64,000 nt of DNA. Origin: Clostridium sp. GTDB lineage: Bacteria > Bacillota > Clostridia > Lachnospirales > Lachnospiraceae. Below the pieces are notes generated by a model. That model was not told where the DNA came from. It saw only the letters and a list, made by a program, of their open reading frames with translations, and ran no database searches. The translations under genes and the position numbers were made by a program. The first letter of the stretch is position 1. Each line of letters opens with the position of its first letter. This document shows positions 9,185 to 19,476 of this stretch, piece after piece. Location: NCBI GenBank assembly GCA_023667695.1, contig JAMOZY010000007.1, positions 53,069-117,068 of the forward strand. Reading direction: 5' to 3'.

Positions 9185-9978
9185 TGGTCACCTTCCTGAA
9201 GGACATCTGCAATGGTATTCAAGAGATTCATCCGCTCCAGTGGTTTTAAAATATATCCAGCCGGTTTTAATTGCAATACTGCATAGATATGCTCCTTGTC
9301 TGAAACCCCGGTCAGAAAAATAACCGGAATATCCTTGCCTGTCTCATCCTTTTTTATCTCTTCAAAGGTTTTCTTTCCATCCCATCCTGGCATTTCATAA
9401 TCCAGTAAAATCAAATCCGGCTTCCTTTGCGAAAGGAATCGCAGCCCCTGTTCGCCCGAGGTAGCAAGAGAAACCTTATATTCCTGTCCCAGTATCGCCT
9501 TAATGCTTCGCAGCATTACCGCACTGTCATCAATGACCAGAATGTGCTTTTGCTTCAGATTATTTTTATCCGCATCCAATGGTTCATTTTCTTTTTCATC
9601 CGCTTCCTGTTCGGAATCTGTTATATGAAGCTTCTCATAGCATTTATCCAGCAATGCCTTCCGGGTGATTGGACGGAACATGCCTTCAAACTGCTCTCCC
9701 TCATAATACTCGGCATAATAATCGTACTCTTCCTTTGTGCTGATGGTTAAAACCGGAAGCTTTACACGGGCATCCCGCAACAGATTAAAAACAACCGTAT
9801 CCATTTCATAGGAACCAATCAGACTTACAATGACCAAATCCGGTTTGACAATCTTCAGCATTCGCTTTACCGTATCTGTATTCGTTGAAGATACCTGGAC
9901 CTGGAATTCCTCCATCAGACATTCATTCAGATTTTCAATTGCATTGTTTAAATCCCCAATTAAAAGTATTTTTTTCAT
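9181..9978 (-). CDS. Two-receiver response regulator, first receiver degenerate
   Basis: This 265-residue protein is two CheY-like domains joined by an acidic linker (about 120-145) and has no DNA-binding or enzymatic output domain. The C-terminal receiver is intact: acidic pair near 150, phospho-acceptor Asp193 (LLDYEMPGWDG), Thr223 and Lys245 (ILKP). The N-terminal domain keeps the fold pattern (ILLIGD, DLVIVS, VLTIST) but has Ser52 where the phospho-acceptor Asp belongs and Arg102 in place of the Lys, so it cannot be phosphorylated conventionally. The start at 9976-9978 is chosen from GAGGTGG just upstream. It lies between a hybrid kinase gene and miaA. A role as phosphorelay partner of that kinase is inferred only from proximity. 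Confidence 0.85.
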   Translation of the reverse strand: MKKILLIGDLNNAIENLNECLMEEFQVQVSSTNTDTVKRMLKIVKPDLVIVSLIGSYEMDTVVFNLLRDARVKLPVLTISTKEEYDYYAEYYEGEQFEGMFRPITRKALLDKCYEKLHITDSEQEADEKENEPLDADKNNLKQKHILVIDDSAVMLRSIKAILGQEYKVSLATSGEQGLRFLSQRKPDLILLDYEMPGWDGKKTFEEIKKDETGKDIPVIFLTGVSDKEHIYAVLQLKPAGYILKPLERMNLLNTIADVLQEGDQ

Positions 9979-10035
9979 ACGCCACCTCATTTTATTAGAT
10001 TTATACTTATATTACTGCTTCCATATTCCGTCGAT

Positions 10036-13000
10036 TTAAGTATCGATTTGACTCATCAGCTCCGGTATCAGTTCATCTGCCAGCTCTGAATCCAAATTAA
10101 CGACTGCCGCGCCCAGATTGTCTACCAGCTTCTGTATATCAGGCGGATACCGGAACTGCTGTAGATGCTCCATAATTTCATCCATGGTATCCACGTCCAT
10201 ATCCTCCATGGCTGTTTGAAGCAATCGGAGAAACTCCTTTATATCCCCATAATCATCTGCCAGCTCCTTCTTTTCTTCTTCCTGAATACATGGCTTTAAC
10301 CGTTCCTTATACCTGCGCCAGTCCTCCAGAAATACCGGTGTTACAGCCTCCAGGATATCCAGCCGTTCTGCTCCGGCCGCATCTTCCAGCATCCTTGCTA
10401 CGCCGCTTAAGGAAACTGCCCCAATCATGCCGGCAGAGCTTTTCATGGAATGCACCTTCACCCTGTACTGCTTTAACGGCTCAGAAACCGAACCTGGGGT
10501 ATCCGGTTCTGCGCTGCTTTCTCCGTTAAACATCTGATTCCAGCATTGTTCCAGATAATCCGCCTCCGTATCAATGAGTTTATAAAAGTCTGTAACCGTA
10601 CTCTGTAGCAGTCCGGCATCCTTTAAGTGCAGAAATGCATATTCCCAGTCTATTCCATCCATATCCGGAAATTCCTTCTGCTCTATCCGAGCCTTGGAAC
10701 CGGCTTCCTCCTGCTTCCCGGCTTCCGGTTCCTGATAAATCAGCTTTTCCTGTGGCAGCAATTCCTTCAGCATTTCTTCCAGCTTCTCCGGAATAATCGG
10801 TTTGGAAAGAAATCCCTGGAAGCCTTCCGACAAATACATATCCTTCGCTCCGGCAATCGCATTTGCCGTCAAGGCAATCACCGGCGTATTCCTGCATGGA
10901 TAATCCTGCCATTCCTGCATATGGTGAAGGGTGGTGATTCCATCCATATCCGGCATCATATGGTCTAAGAAAATCACATCATAATGTATGCTCTTTACAC
11001 AGTCCAGACATTCGTTACCGCCGGAGGCTTCATCAATCCCTATCTTCGTTTCCTTTAACAGTCCGATAAATACCTTTCGGTTCACTGCATTATCATCTAC
11101 CACCAGCACTTGGGCATCCGGCGCCGTAAATGCTGCATCATAGGAATATTCCTTCGCCTGTTGCCGGATTCGCTCCTCCAGATTGCCGATTGGCTCTGCG
11201 TCCATGATTCGCTGCTCCAATGCAAAGGAAAACGTAGAACCCTCTCCATAAACGCTTTCTACCTCTAACTTACTTCCCATCAGCTCCAGAAGCTGTAAGG
11301 TAATACTCATGCCAAGACCAGTTCCTTCTATGTTACGATTTCGCTGCTCCTCAATCCGTTCAAATTTTGCAAACAGCTTTGGAATATCCTCCTCCCGGAT
11401 GCCGATTCCCGTATCCTTCACCGTAAACCGCAGAAGCACCGTATCCCCCTGTACGGTACCTTCTACTGCCAGCCTCACTTCCCCCTCGTGGGTATACTTG
11501 ACGGCATTATTCAGCAGATTCACTAAAACCTGCCGGATTCTGATATCATCGCCCCAAAGCTTGGATGGTAATGTTTCATCTACGAAAAGAGTCATGTTCA
11601 AATCCTTTGCCTCCGCCTTTAGGGAAATCATGTTCACAATATCATGAATGACGCTGCTGAAATCATATTCCGCCGATACGATTTCCAGCTTTCCGGATTC
11701 AATCTTGGACAAATCCAGAATATCATTAATCAAAGCAAGAAGATTCTGCCCCGCATTCTGAATATTCAGTGCATATTCCTTAATCGGCATCTCCGTACTT
11801 TCTCTTAAAATCATGGTATTCATGCCAAGAACCGCATTAATCGGGGTCCGGATTTCATGAGACATATTGGCAAGAAAGGTTCCCTTAAACTCGCTTTCTG
11901 TGATTGCCTGTTGTTTTTCCCGCTCCATATCCAGGATGTCACGGAGGGTACTAATGACCGAAATCAGAAGTAAAAAGATTAAGCCTAACGCCATCTCTAC
12001 CCCGCTGAAGAGACTGTTTCTCTGGAAATATTTAAAAATCTGAAAGCATGCGGCAAGAGATGCCCCAAGGATTCCGATTGCGACCAGATAATACTCCCGA
12101 ATATACCCTTTCTTAATATCAACGATAATCGTAATGCCCATTAAAAGAATAACCAAAAAAGCAACAACTGCCATATAGGTAATGGTATTTGCAAAATCCA
12201 CCAAGGATGTAACATGAAGGATGGTACAGATTGCAAAATCAAGAACAGCAATTATCCCTATCGAGATATAATACTTCTGATACCGCCCGTTCTGGGTTTC
12301 ATTCATATAGATAAGAAAGGAAAAAGGCATCAGCATAATCATATAAAAGGGAATATCATTAATAACAGAAATACTTGGAAACAAAAGCTGGCGGAATACC
12401 GAATTCACGATTAACCAGACTGCCACAAGGAAAACACTCCATCCCAGATATTCCAGTGCAATTCCTTTGTGATAGCATATGCGGTATGCAATGCTGGCTA
12501 CAATAGTGAAAAATCCAAGAAGCATTGTTAAAAAGGCAATGATAAGCTCTGCACCATATAATTTGAAAAAGTAGTGCCAGATACCCATTCGGTCGCCGCT
12601 ATAGATTACATGAAAGATACCAGAATAATCGGAATCCGACTGGCTTTCTACGGTAAGGATTTTCCCTGCATCCCCTGGTTCCAGCTCTAAAAATACAAAT
12701 GCTACCGCACTTGTCTTACCAAATAATCTGGACGCATCCGTCGAGTACTCCTCCCGTAGGACACCATCAATATAAAGCTTCATATCCTGCTTGGAGCTTC
12801 GAAAACACAGATATGTATTATTTTCCAACTGTTCCGGCAGTATAGTCTCTATGGTTACCAGCTCGTTCCGCGCCACCTCACACTTGCCTGGAATTTCAAT
12901 TGGGACCTTCGTTCCATCCAGCTTTACCCACATCCAGTCTGCCGCGAATTCCTCACATCTATAATCACCTGCCGGAGCATCTGCCGGCAAACAAATCTCG

Positions 13001-13089
13001 CCCAGAATAAAATAAGCAAAAACGACAAAACACAACAAACCAAATATCCATTTAATGAATGTCATTCCATTATAACGCTTCTTTTCCAT
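10036..13089 (-). CDS. Hybrid histidine kinase with 7TM-type sensor, receiver and HPt domains
   Basis: This large membrane-bound sensor kinase (about 1017 residues) carries a whole phosphorelay in one chain. A signal-anchor helix (about 10-30) leads to an extracytoplasmic beta-rich region (about 35-170), then seven hydrophobic segments (about 175-385), resembling 7TMR-DISM receptors. After that come HisKA with His411 (SHEIRTPIN), an HATPase domain (NLLNNAVKYT, KDTGIGI, GTGLGMS), a receiver with Asp709 (FLDHMMPDMDG) and a C-terminal HPt domain with His880 (HSMKSSAG). The ligand is unknown. The start ATG at 13087-13089 follows GAGGG; a GTG five codons earlier lacks a ribosome site. The gene ends 57 bases before the two-receiver regulator. 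Confidence 0.9.
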   Translation of the reverse strand: MEKKRYNGMTFIKWIFGLLCFVVFAYFILGEICLPADAPAGDYRCEEFAADWMWVKLDGTKVPIEIPGKCEVARNELVTIETILPEQLENNTYLCFRSSKQDMKLYIDGVLREEYSTDASRLFGKTSAVAFVFLELEPGDAGKILTVESQSDSDYSGIFHVIYSGDRMGIWHYFFKLYGAELIIAFLTMLLGFFTIVASIAYRICYHKGIALEYLGWSVFLVAVWLIVNSVFRQLLFPSISVINDIPFYMIMLMPFSFLIYMNETQNGRYQKYYISIGIIAVLDFAICTILHVTSLVDFANTITYMAVVAFLVILLMGITIIVDIKKGYIREYYLVAIGILGASLAACFQIFKYFQRNSLFSGVEMALGLIFLLLISVISTLRDILDMEREKQQAITESEFKGTFLANMSHEIRTPINAVLGMNTMILRESTEMPIKEYALNIQNAGQNLLALINDILDLSKIESGKLEIVSAEYDFSSVIHDIVNMISLKAEAKDLNMTLFVDETLPSKLWGDDIRIRQVLVNLLNNAVKYTHEGEVRLAVEGTVQGDTVLLRFTVKDTGIGIREEDIPKLFAKFERIEEQRNRNIEGTGLGMSITLQLLELMGSKLEVESVYGEGSTFSFALEQRIMDAEPIGNLEERIRQQAKEYSYDAAFTAPDAQVLVVDDNAVNRKVFIGLLKETKIGIDEASGGNECLDCVKSIHYDVIFLDHMMPDMDGITTLHHMQEWQDYPCRNTPVIALTANAIAGAKDMYLSEGFQGFLSKPIIPEKLEEMLKELLPQEKLIYQEPEAGKQEEAGSKARIEQKEFPDMDGIDWEYAFLHLKDAGLLQSTVTDFYKLIDTEADYLEQCWNQMFNGESSAEPDTPGSVSEPLKQYRVKVHSMKSSAGMIGAVSLSGVARMLEDAAGAERLDILEAVTPVFLEDWRRYKERLKPCIQEEEKKELADDYGDIKEFLRLLQTAMEDMDVDTMDEIMEHLQQFRYPPDIQKLVDNLGAAVVNLDSELADELIPELMSQIDT

Positions 13090-13215
13090 ACAACCCTCTT
13101 CCACCTGTTCTATCCTGTTTATCTATCCTGATAATTAAGATAATAGTCCCTCATTTCCAACATCTAATATAACACAAGCAAATAATACAAACAAGTCATA
13201 GAGTTCCTTTGCCCT

Positions 13216-15270
13216 TCATCGGTCCTGTATCCGTTTGAATTTCTTCTCAAGCTCTGTTTCCGTCATGGCAATGATAGTCGGTCTGCCATGAGGACAGTTA
13301 TAGGGATTTTCCAGTTGTAGAAGCTGGTCAATCAAGGCATCTGCTTCCTGAGTGCTTAAGGTCATATTTCCCTTGACTGCCGCCTTACATGCCATGGTAG
13401 CAATCTTATAAATGAACAGGTCCATATTTAATTGATTGCCCTCTTCCATAAGGGAATCGATAAAATCAATAAAAATATCCTGTGCTGCCAGACCATAGGT
13501 CTCTAAAGGTACGGAACGGAGCATATATTCCTTTCCGCCAAAACTTTCCATCTGAAAGCCCATATCTGCAAAAAACTGCTGATGCTCCTGCAAGACCTCT
13601 AATTGCCTTGGATTAACGGAAATAACCAAGGGCGGGTCAATCTGCTGGGAAAGCACCTTCCGATTCTGATACTGCTTCATCAGCGTTTCATACATTACCT
13701 TCTCATGGGCGGCATGCTGGTCCATAATAAACAAATTGTTCTCATATTCAATGAGCCAGTAGGTTCGAAAGAGCTGGCCAATCAGCCGGTGCTTCGGTCT
13801 TGCCTCCTCAGACAAGAATCCGGAGGCAAACCATGACATCTGCTCTCCCTTCGGTGTGGATGGAGACTGCACTTGTTCCGGCATGTCCGAAATATCCGTT
13901 AATTGCTTGTCATTTGGGGAATCATCATCCGGGGCATCTGACATCCATTGTCTGTTATCCGGAGAGAGTTGCAAATTTTCGGATGGCTGTTGGGAAGAAA
14001 CCTTAATCCTTTCGTTTGTTGACATAACATTATTATTGTCATTTTTATTTTCCGTTTGGAATCTGCTTTTCTCCTGGAACCCACTTTCTTCCCGGACGAA
14101 AGAGGCTATTCTTTCGTTTTCGCTGCCATGGGACTGGCTGCTGCTGTCCGACACCGGAGGGTTCACTAGTATCTTCTCCTGCATCTGTGCTTTCCGCTTC
14201 ACTTCGAAGGGTTCCGGTCCCGAAGCCATGGTTTTGCTTTGATTCTGGCTGCCCTTTATCGGTGCTTTACTGACCTCCGGTATCAGCTCCTTCTGTAACA
14301 ATACCCCGCGGATTTCTTCAAAAATGAATTTATACAGCTCTTCGCCCCGGCTATAACGCATTTCCATTTTTCTTGGATGTACATTCACATCCAACAGCTT
14401 CGAATCCACTTCTAAATTCAGCACGACAAAAGGGAATTTATGTATCATGACAAAGGTTTTATAGGCTTCTTCGATGGCTTTCGTAATGATTGGACTTTTG
14501 ATATACCTGCCATTGACAAAATAATGCTCAAAGCTCCGGTTGCCTCTGGATACATAGGGCTTTGCCACAAAGCCGGAAATACGCATTTCCTCCCGTTTTG
14601 CATCAATGGGAAGCAGATTGCCGGATATATCCCTGCCATAAATATGATAAATAATATCCCGGATATTGCCATTGCCGGAGGTATTCAGCTTGTTCTGCCC
14701 GTTATTTACGAATTTGAATGAGATATCCGGCCGGGACATGGCAATCTGCTCCACCAGTTCATTAATATAACCACCTTCCGTCATGGCGGTTTTTAGGAAC
14801 TTCCGTCTGGCAGGGGTATTATAGAACAGATTGCGGACAATGAAGGTCGTGCCTTCAGGACAGCCGATTTCCTCCCTGGTCTGCTCCACACCCCCATGAA
14901 TCTCATAACGGATGCCGGTTAAGGAATCCCCGGTCTTGGTAATCAGCTCGACCTGTGCCACGGCGGCAATGCTGGACAATGCTTCCCCCCGGAAGCCCAA
15001 GGAGCTTGCAGTTAGTAAATCCTCGATACTGGTAATCTTACTGGTAGCATGACGAAGAAAGGCGGTCTCTACCTCATCTGCCGGAATCCCACAGCCATTA
15101 TCTGTAATCCGGATAAAGGATATGCCTCCCTCCTTAATCTCAATGGTAATGGCATTTGCGCCGGAATCAATGGCATTCTCTACCAATTCCTTTACAACGG
15201 AGGCAGGGCGTTCTACTACTTCGCCTGCCGCTATTTTATCAATTGTATGCTGGTCCAGAACCTGTATCAT
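13216..15270 (-). CDS. mutL: DNA mismatch repair protein MutL (endonuclease type)
   Basis: MutL links MutS mismatch recognition to strand removal. The 684-residue protein has an N-terminal GHKL ATPase (ELVENAIDSGA, DNGCGIP, FRGEALSSI) and a long, hydrophilic Ser/Gln/Asn-rich linker (about 350-500). The C-terminal domain carries DQHAAHEKVMYE, which fits the DQHA(x)2E(x)4E metal-binding motif of nicking MutL proteins, plus ACKAAVKG and CPHGRPT. A MutH-type partner is therefore not needed. The start is ATG at 15268-15270, behind AAAGGAGC; 22 extra in-frame codons upstream are not supported. It lies downstream of mutS in the same direction. Confidence 0.95.
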   Translation of the reverse strand: MIQVLDQHTIDKIAAGEVVERPASVVKELVENAIDSGANAITIEIKEGGISFIRITDNGCGIPADEVETAFLRHATSKITSIEDLLTASSLGFRGEALSSIAAVAQVELITKTGDSLTGIRYEIHGGVEQTREEIGCPEGTTFIVRNLFYNTPARRKFLKTAMTEGGYINELVEQIAMSRPDISFKFVNNGQNKLNTSGNGNIRDIIYHIYGRDISGNLLPIDAKREEMRISGFVAKPYVSRGNRSFEHYFVNGRYIKSPIITKAIEEAYKTFVMIHKFPFVVLNLEVDSKLLDVNVHPRKMEMRYSRGEELYKFIFEEIRGVLLQKELIPEVSKAPIKGSQNQSKTMASGPEPFEVKRKAQMQEKILVNPPVSDSSSQSHGSENERIASFVREESGFQEKSRFQTENKNDNNNVMSTNERIKVSSQQPSENLQLSPDNRQWMSDAPDDDSPNDKQLTDISDMPEQVQSPSTPKGEQMSWFASGFLSEEARPKHRLIGQLFRTYWLIEYENNLFIMDQHAAHEKVMYETLMKQYQNRKVLSQQIDPPLVISVNPRQLEVLQEHQQFFADMGFQMESFGGKEYMLRSVPLETYGLAAQDIFIDFIDSLMEEGNQLNMDLFIYKIATMACKAAVKGNMTLSTQEADALIDQLLQLENPYNCPHGRPTIIAMTETELEKKFKRIQDR

Positions 15271-15341
15271 GTCGTAGCTCCTTTCGTTTCTGCATGCATT
15301 CTTCGTCTGCGTTTTTCTTGTTGGCTGTATATTCATATGTT

Positions 15342-15986
15342 CTAGTCAGCCGATTCCGATTGCTTTGTTTCCGAATCCCACGCTTCAAAATCCTGTGATT
15401 CTGGTTTCCATTCGGTTGATTCATTCCAGCCTATATGAGCCACGTTCGATTCTAACACATCTCCGGAAGTCCAGCTTATATTCTGGTTCTTCCTCCATAT
15501 TTTCAGAGACCATATCAGTAAAAAAATTGCAATTACCTGAACTGCCAGATAGACATGAAGCATTATTTTATGCGTAGATTCCACCGTCTCAAAGGACGCA
15601 TATGGAACAATTTGCTCTGGATTGTTCGGATTATAGTACCAGGTATCCTTTGCACCGCGATTTACTTTGGCTGACTGATTCTGTGCCGTATAGCTGTAAA
15701 CGATTCCATTCACCTCATATTGAAACCGATTCGTATAACGCGTGAAGGATTTCCCATCTAAATTCGTATAGGAATCTACAACAGAGCTTGTATAGGTAAC
15801 GGTAACCGGTTGATAATCAACTTCCTTTTCATAGATTTTTCTATTATCCATATAGTGCTTTAGACTAACAAGCAGTATCAGAATAGCAAGCCCCTGTAAT
15901 AAAATGAATATACGAAATTTACGCATATCAATCTGTATATCTGCCTGTTTGCCTGTAATATCAACCACATAATCGTCCATCTGCAT
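15342..15986 (-). CDS. DUF3592-type membrane protein
   Basis: This hypothetical membrane protein has about 214 residues. One transmembrane helix is near residues 25-42 (FILLQGLAILILLVSL) and another near 145-165. Between them is a beta-rich extracytoplasmic part with YYNPNNPEQ, the signature of DUF3592-like proteins. The start is uncertain: ATG at 15984-15986 has GAGG nine bases upstream, whereas an ATG 21 bases earlier has no visible ribosome site. It separates mutL from the flavoprotein and mutS with no obvious functional link. Function unknown. Confidence 0.65.
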   Translation of the reverse strand: MQMDDYVVDITGKQADIQIDMRKFRIFILLQGLAILILLVSLKHYMDNRKIYEKEVDYQPVTVTYTSSVVDSYTNLDGKSFTRYTNRFQYEVNGIVYSYTAQNQSAKVNRGAKDTWYYNPNNPEQIVPYASFETVESTHKIMLHVYLAVQVIAIFLLIWSLKIWRKNQNISWTSGDVLESNVAHIGWNESTEWKPESQDFEAWDSETKQSESAD

Positions 15987-16046
15987 TTCTGTATTCCTCA
16001 TTTCCATATCTGCCAGCTTTTATAAGAAGCATTCCCAAGCCTACGC

Positions 16047-16664
16047 TTATCTGATAAAGTTCGTTCCAATCCTTGGCTCCTGCTCCGGCAGTCCAAGTAC
16101 TTCCTTTCCGAGGGCAATGCTCTTTATCAGAAATGCCAGATTCTGTCCCAGGGTCCGCATGGTCTGCAGTCCTTCTTCATCCTGTGTAACCTCTTCCGGT
16201 GTATTCCCATGGACACTGTTCCAATACTGGCTGGAGGCAACCGGCATACCGGAAATGGTAAAATACTTATTCAGTTCGTCAAAGGTAGCGGAACAACCGC
16301 CCCGTCTGGCGGATACTACAGAAGCGCCTACCTTCATCCGCTTATCACAGGATGTACTATAAAAGAGACGGTCCAGGAAGGAAATCAGTGTACCATTGGC
16401 AGAAGCATAATACACCGGTGAACCGACAACCAAGCCATCGCAGTCTGCAAATTTCGGTGCAATCTCATTTACCATATCCTCAAATACGCATTTCCCCAGT
16501 TCTCCGCATCTGCCACATGCGATGCAGCCCCGGATATCCTTGTTCCCTACCTGAATCAATTCTGTTTCCATCCCCTGCTGCTGTAAAACCTTCTCTACCT
16601 CTCTTAATGCCGTATAGGTACATCCCTTTGCATGAGGACTTCCATTGATTAATAATACCTTCAT
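16047..16664 (-). CDS. Flavodoxin-like NAD(P)H-dependent FMN reductase with cysteine cluster
   Basis: This soluble flavoprotein (205 residues) is of the NADPH-dependent FMN reductase (iron-sulfur flavoprotein-like) family. The N-terminal GSPHAKG(C)TY segment binds the FMN phosphate and GSPVYYAS (about 81-88) binds the isoalloxazine side. A CIACGRCGELGKC cluster at about 47-59 could hold an Fe-S centre, as in related Isf proteins, but spacing alone cannot decide this. The start has GGAGG upstream. It lies between mutS and the DUF3592 gene; the electron acceptor is unknown. Confidence 0.85.
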   Translation of the reverse strand: MKVLLINGSPHAKGCTYTALREVEKVLQQQGMETELIQVGNKDIRGCIACGRCGELGKCVFEDMVNEIAPKFADCDGLVVGSPVYYASANGTLISFLDRLFYSTSCDKRMKVGASVVSARRGGCSATFDELNKYFTISGMPVASSQYWNSVHGNTPEEVTQDEEGLQTMRTLGQNLAFLIKSIALGKEVLGLPEQEPRIGTNFIR

Positions 16665-16703
16665 AAAATTACCTCCATTTTCCTTTATTTCTTGTTTATT
16701 ATT

Positions 16704-19331
16704 TTATGTTCTGCTTCCGGTCAGCTTTTCCTGTAATTCACTTAAATACACCAATGCCTTCATCGGGGTCATATTCGATAAATCCAAGGACTGAATCTCC
16801 GCTACGACCTCCTGCTCCTTGGGGTTTGTAAAGAAAGACAACTGTACCGGCTCCTCCTTTTTTCTGGGTTGTGCTACCTTAATCTTTTTCCCTTTTCCAG
16901 CCAGTTCATGTTCATCCAGCAAATCCGCCAGAATTTCATTTGCCCGGTTGATTACTCCATCCGGAATGCCAGCCAGCTTCGCCACCTGGATTCCATAGCT
17001 TCGGTCAGCGCCGCCCTGCATAATCTTACGCAGGAATACGATATCATCTCCCTGCTCCTTTACGGCAATGCAGTAATTATGTACGCCCGGAAGCTGTCCC
17101 TCCAGCTCCGTTAATTCATGATAATGAGTGGCAAATAAGGTCTTTGCCCCCAGACGGTGAAAATTACTGATATACTCCACCACTGCCCAGGCAATGCTTA
17201 AGCCATCATAGGTGCTGGTTCCCCGTCCGATTTCATCCAGAATCAACAAGCTGTTTACGGTGGCATTTCTTAGGATGTTCGCCACCTCACTCATTTCCAC
17301 CATAAAGGTACTTTGACCGGAAGCCAGGTCATCCGATGCACCCACCCGTGTGAAAATACGGTCTACGATTCCGATATCGGCGGCTTCTGCCGGTACAAAG
17401 CATCCAATCTGCGCCATCAGTACAATCAATGCAGTCTGACGCATATAAGTAGATTTCCCGGCCATATTGGGACCAGTAATAATAGCAATCCGGTTTTCCT
17501 GAATATCTAATGTGGTATCATTGCAAATGAACATATCATTGGGAATCATCTTCTCCACCACCGGATGCCTGCCGCCATGAATGGACAGACTGCCTTCTTC
17601 ATTCATGGAAGGGCGGACAAAATGATTCTGCTCGGATACATAAGCCAGAGATGCCATAACATCCAGCTTCGCTACGGCATGTGCAGTCCGTTGTACCCGC
17701 TCCGTTTCATTGCTAATGGTTTCCCGAACCGTACAGAAGGTCTCATATTCCAAGGCATAGAGCTTATCCTCAGAGCCGAGAATGGCATCCGCCAGCTTAT
17801 CTAATTCCGCCGTGGTATACCGTTCCGAATTGGCTAAGGTCTGCTTTCGGATAAAATGCTCCGGCACCAGATTCTTATAGGAATTGGTTACATCGAAATA
17901 ATACCCGAATACCTTATTGTATTTAATCTTCAGATTCTTAATTCCACTGGCATCCCGTTCTCTTGCTTCTAAATCCGCCAGCCATTGCTTCCCATTTGTT
18001 TTTGCCTGTTTCAGTTCGTCGATATTTTCCAGAAAGCCATCCTTGATGATACCGCCTTCCTTGACCTGTATGGGCGGGTCCTCCACGATGGAATCCTCCA
18101 ATAGCTGATGCAAATCCTCCAAGCTATCCAGTTCCTCTCGAATCTGCTTTAGCATAGTTCCGGTATAACCGGATAGAAGCTGCCGGATATAGGGTAAATA
18201 GGATAACGAGGTCTTAAAGGAAATCAAATCCCGGGGATTGGCAGTCCGCAGACTGATTCGGGTCATCAACCGCTCCAAATCATAAATGGGATTCAGATAT
18301 TCCCGCAATTCTTCCCGGTTAATGACCTCCTGATTCATTTCTTCAATGGCATCTAACCGTTCCTCAATCAATTCCTTTCGAATCAAAGGCTGTTCCAGAT
18401 AGGTCCGCAGCAGCCTGGCACCCATGGCGGTTTTGGTCTTATCCAATACCCAGAGCAGGGAACCTCGCTTTTCCTTATCCCGCAGGGTTTCCGTCAGCTC
18501 CAGATTCCGCCGGGTGGAGCTGTCCAGTATCATATAATCATCTACGGAATACCGTTCCAGGTGATTCATATGGTCTAAGGAGCTTTTCTGGGTTTCAATC
18601 AGATATTGCATCAATGCTCCGGATGCAATGACACAAAGACTGCAATCCTTTAAGCCCAATGCCTCTAGCGAGTTCACTTTATAATGCCGCAGCAGACAGT
18701 CGGTATCCTGTTCTTCCTGAAAATGCCAGGAATCAATGGCAGATATGGCAATATGCAGTCGTTCCCGGTAATATTCAATATCCCAGTCCTGACACAGCAG
18801 AGCTTCATTGCAGATGATTTCCGAGGGCTGATACTTGTTGATTTCATCCTTGCATTTTTCCAGTGTGGTGACCTGACAGGTACGGGCTTCTCCCGTCGTG
18901 ATATCAGCAATGGCAATGCCATAGGCATCCTCTATGGCATAGATAGACATCAGATAATTATTCTGTCCTTCCTTCAGGTTCTGGGTGGATAAATTGGTTC
19001 CCGGTGTAATAATCTGAATCACATCCCGCTTTACCAGTCCCTTTGCCTGCTTCGGGTCTTCCACCTGCTCGCAGATGGCGACTTTAAATCCCTGCTCAAT
19101 CAGACGGTTGGCATATACTTCATAAGCATGGTAGGGAACACCGCACATGGGAGCCCGCTCCTCCTGACCGCAATCCTTTCCGGTCAATGTGATTTCCAAT
19201 GCCTTCGAAGCCTTCAAAGCATCCTCGAAAAACATTTCATAAAAATCCCCTACCCGGTAGAACATAATGCAATCCTTATGCTGTTCCTTAATATCTAAAT
19301 ATTGCTGCATCATTGGTGTAAATTCCGCCAT
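16704..19331 (-). CDS. mutS: DNA mismatch repair protein MutS
   Basis: MutS recognises base mismatches and small loops, then recruits MutL in an ATP-dependent manner. The 875 residues include the N-terminal mismatch-binding domain with the Phe-x-Glu motif (DFYEMFFEDA), connector, lever and clamp, and the C-terminal ABC-type ATPase with Walker A GPNMAGKS, Walker B LLILDEIGRGTSTYDG and the ATHYHEL switch. It is complete and in family order. It is co-directional with mutL (about 1.4 kb downstream), as in many Clostridia. Confidence 0.97.
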   Translation of the reverse strand: MAEFTPMMQQYLDIKEQHKDCIMFYRVGDFYEMFFEDALKASKALEITLTGKDCGQEERAPMCGVPYHAYEVYANRLIEQGFKVAICEQVEDPKQAKGLVKRDVIQIITPGTNLSTQNLKEGQNNYLMSIYAIEDAYGIAIADITTGEARTCQVTTLEKCKDEINKYQPSEIICNEALLCQDWDIEYYRERLHIAISAIDSWHFQEEQDTDCLLRHYKVNSLEALGLKDCSLCVIASGALMQYLIETQKSSLDHMNHLERYSVDDYMILDSSTRRNLELTETLRDKEKRGSLLWVLDKTKTAMGARLLRTYLEQPLIRKELIEERLDAIEEMNQEVINREELREYLNPIYDLERLMTRISLRTANPRDLISFKTSLSYLPYIRQLLSGYTGTMLKQIREELDSLEDLHQLLEDSIVEDPPIQVKEGGIIKDGFLENIDELKQAKTNGKQWLADLEARERDASGIKNLKIKYNKVFGYYFDVTNSYKNLVPEHFIRKQTLANSERYTTAELDKLADAILGSEDKLYALEYETFCTVRETISNETERVQRTAHAVAKLDVMASLAYVSEQNHFVRPSMNEEGSLSIHGGRHPVVEKMIPNDMFICNDTTLDIQENRIAIITGPNMAGKSTYMRQTALIVLMAQIGCFVPAEAADIGIVDRIFTRVGASDDLASGQSTFMVEMSEVANILRNATVNSLLILDEIGRGTSTYDGLSIAWAVVEYISNFHRLGAKTLFATHYHELTELEGQLPGVHNYCIAVKEQGDDIVFLRKIMQGGADRSYGIQVAKLAGIPDGVINRANEILADLLDEHELAGKGKKIKVAQPRKKEEPVQLSFFTNPKEQEVVAEIQSLDLSNMTPMKALVYLSELQEKLTGSRT

Positions 19332-19476
19332 TTTATAACCGTCCTTATCTAATCATTCTTATCATAGAATACGCTTTTCATTTTCTCCATAAAATCCATT
19401 TTCACTATACTCTGACCATTTCAAATACATCTCTATAATTATTCTTTATAAATCCTTGTATATTAGCTATATAATA

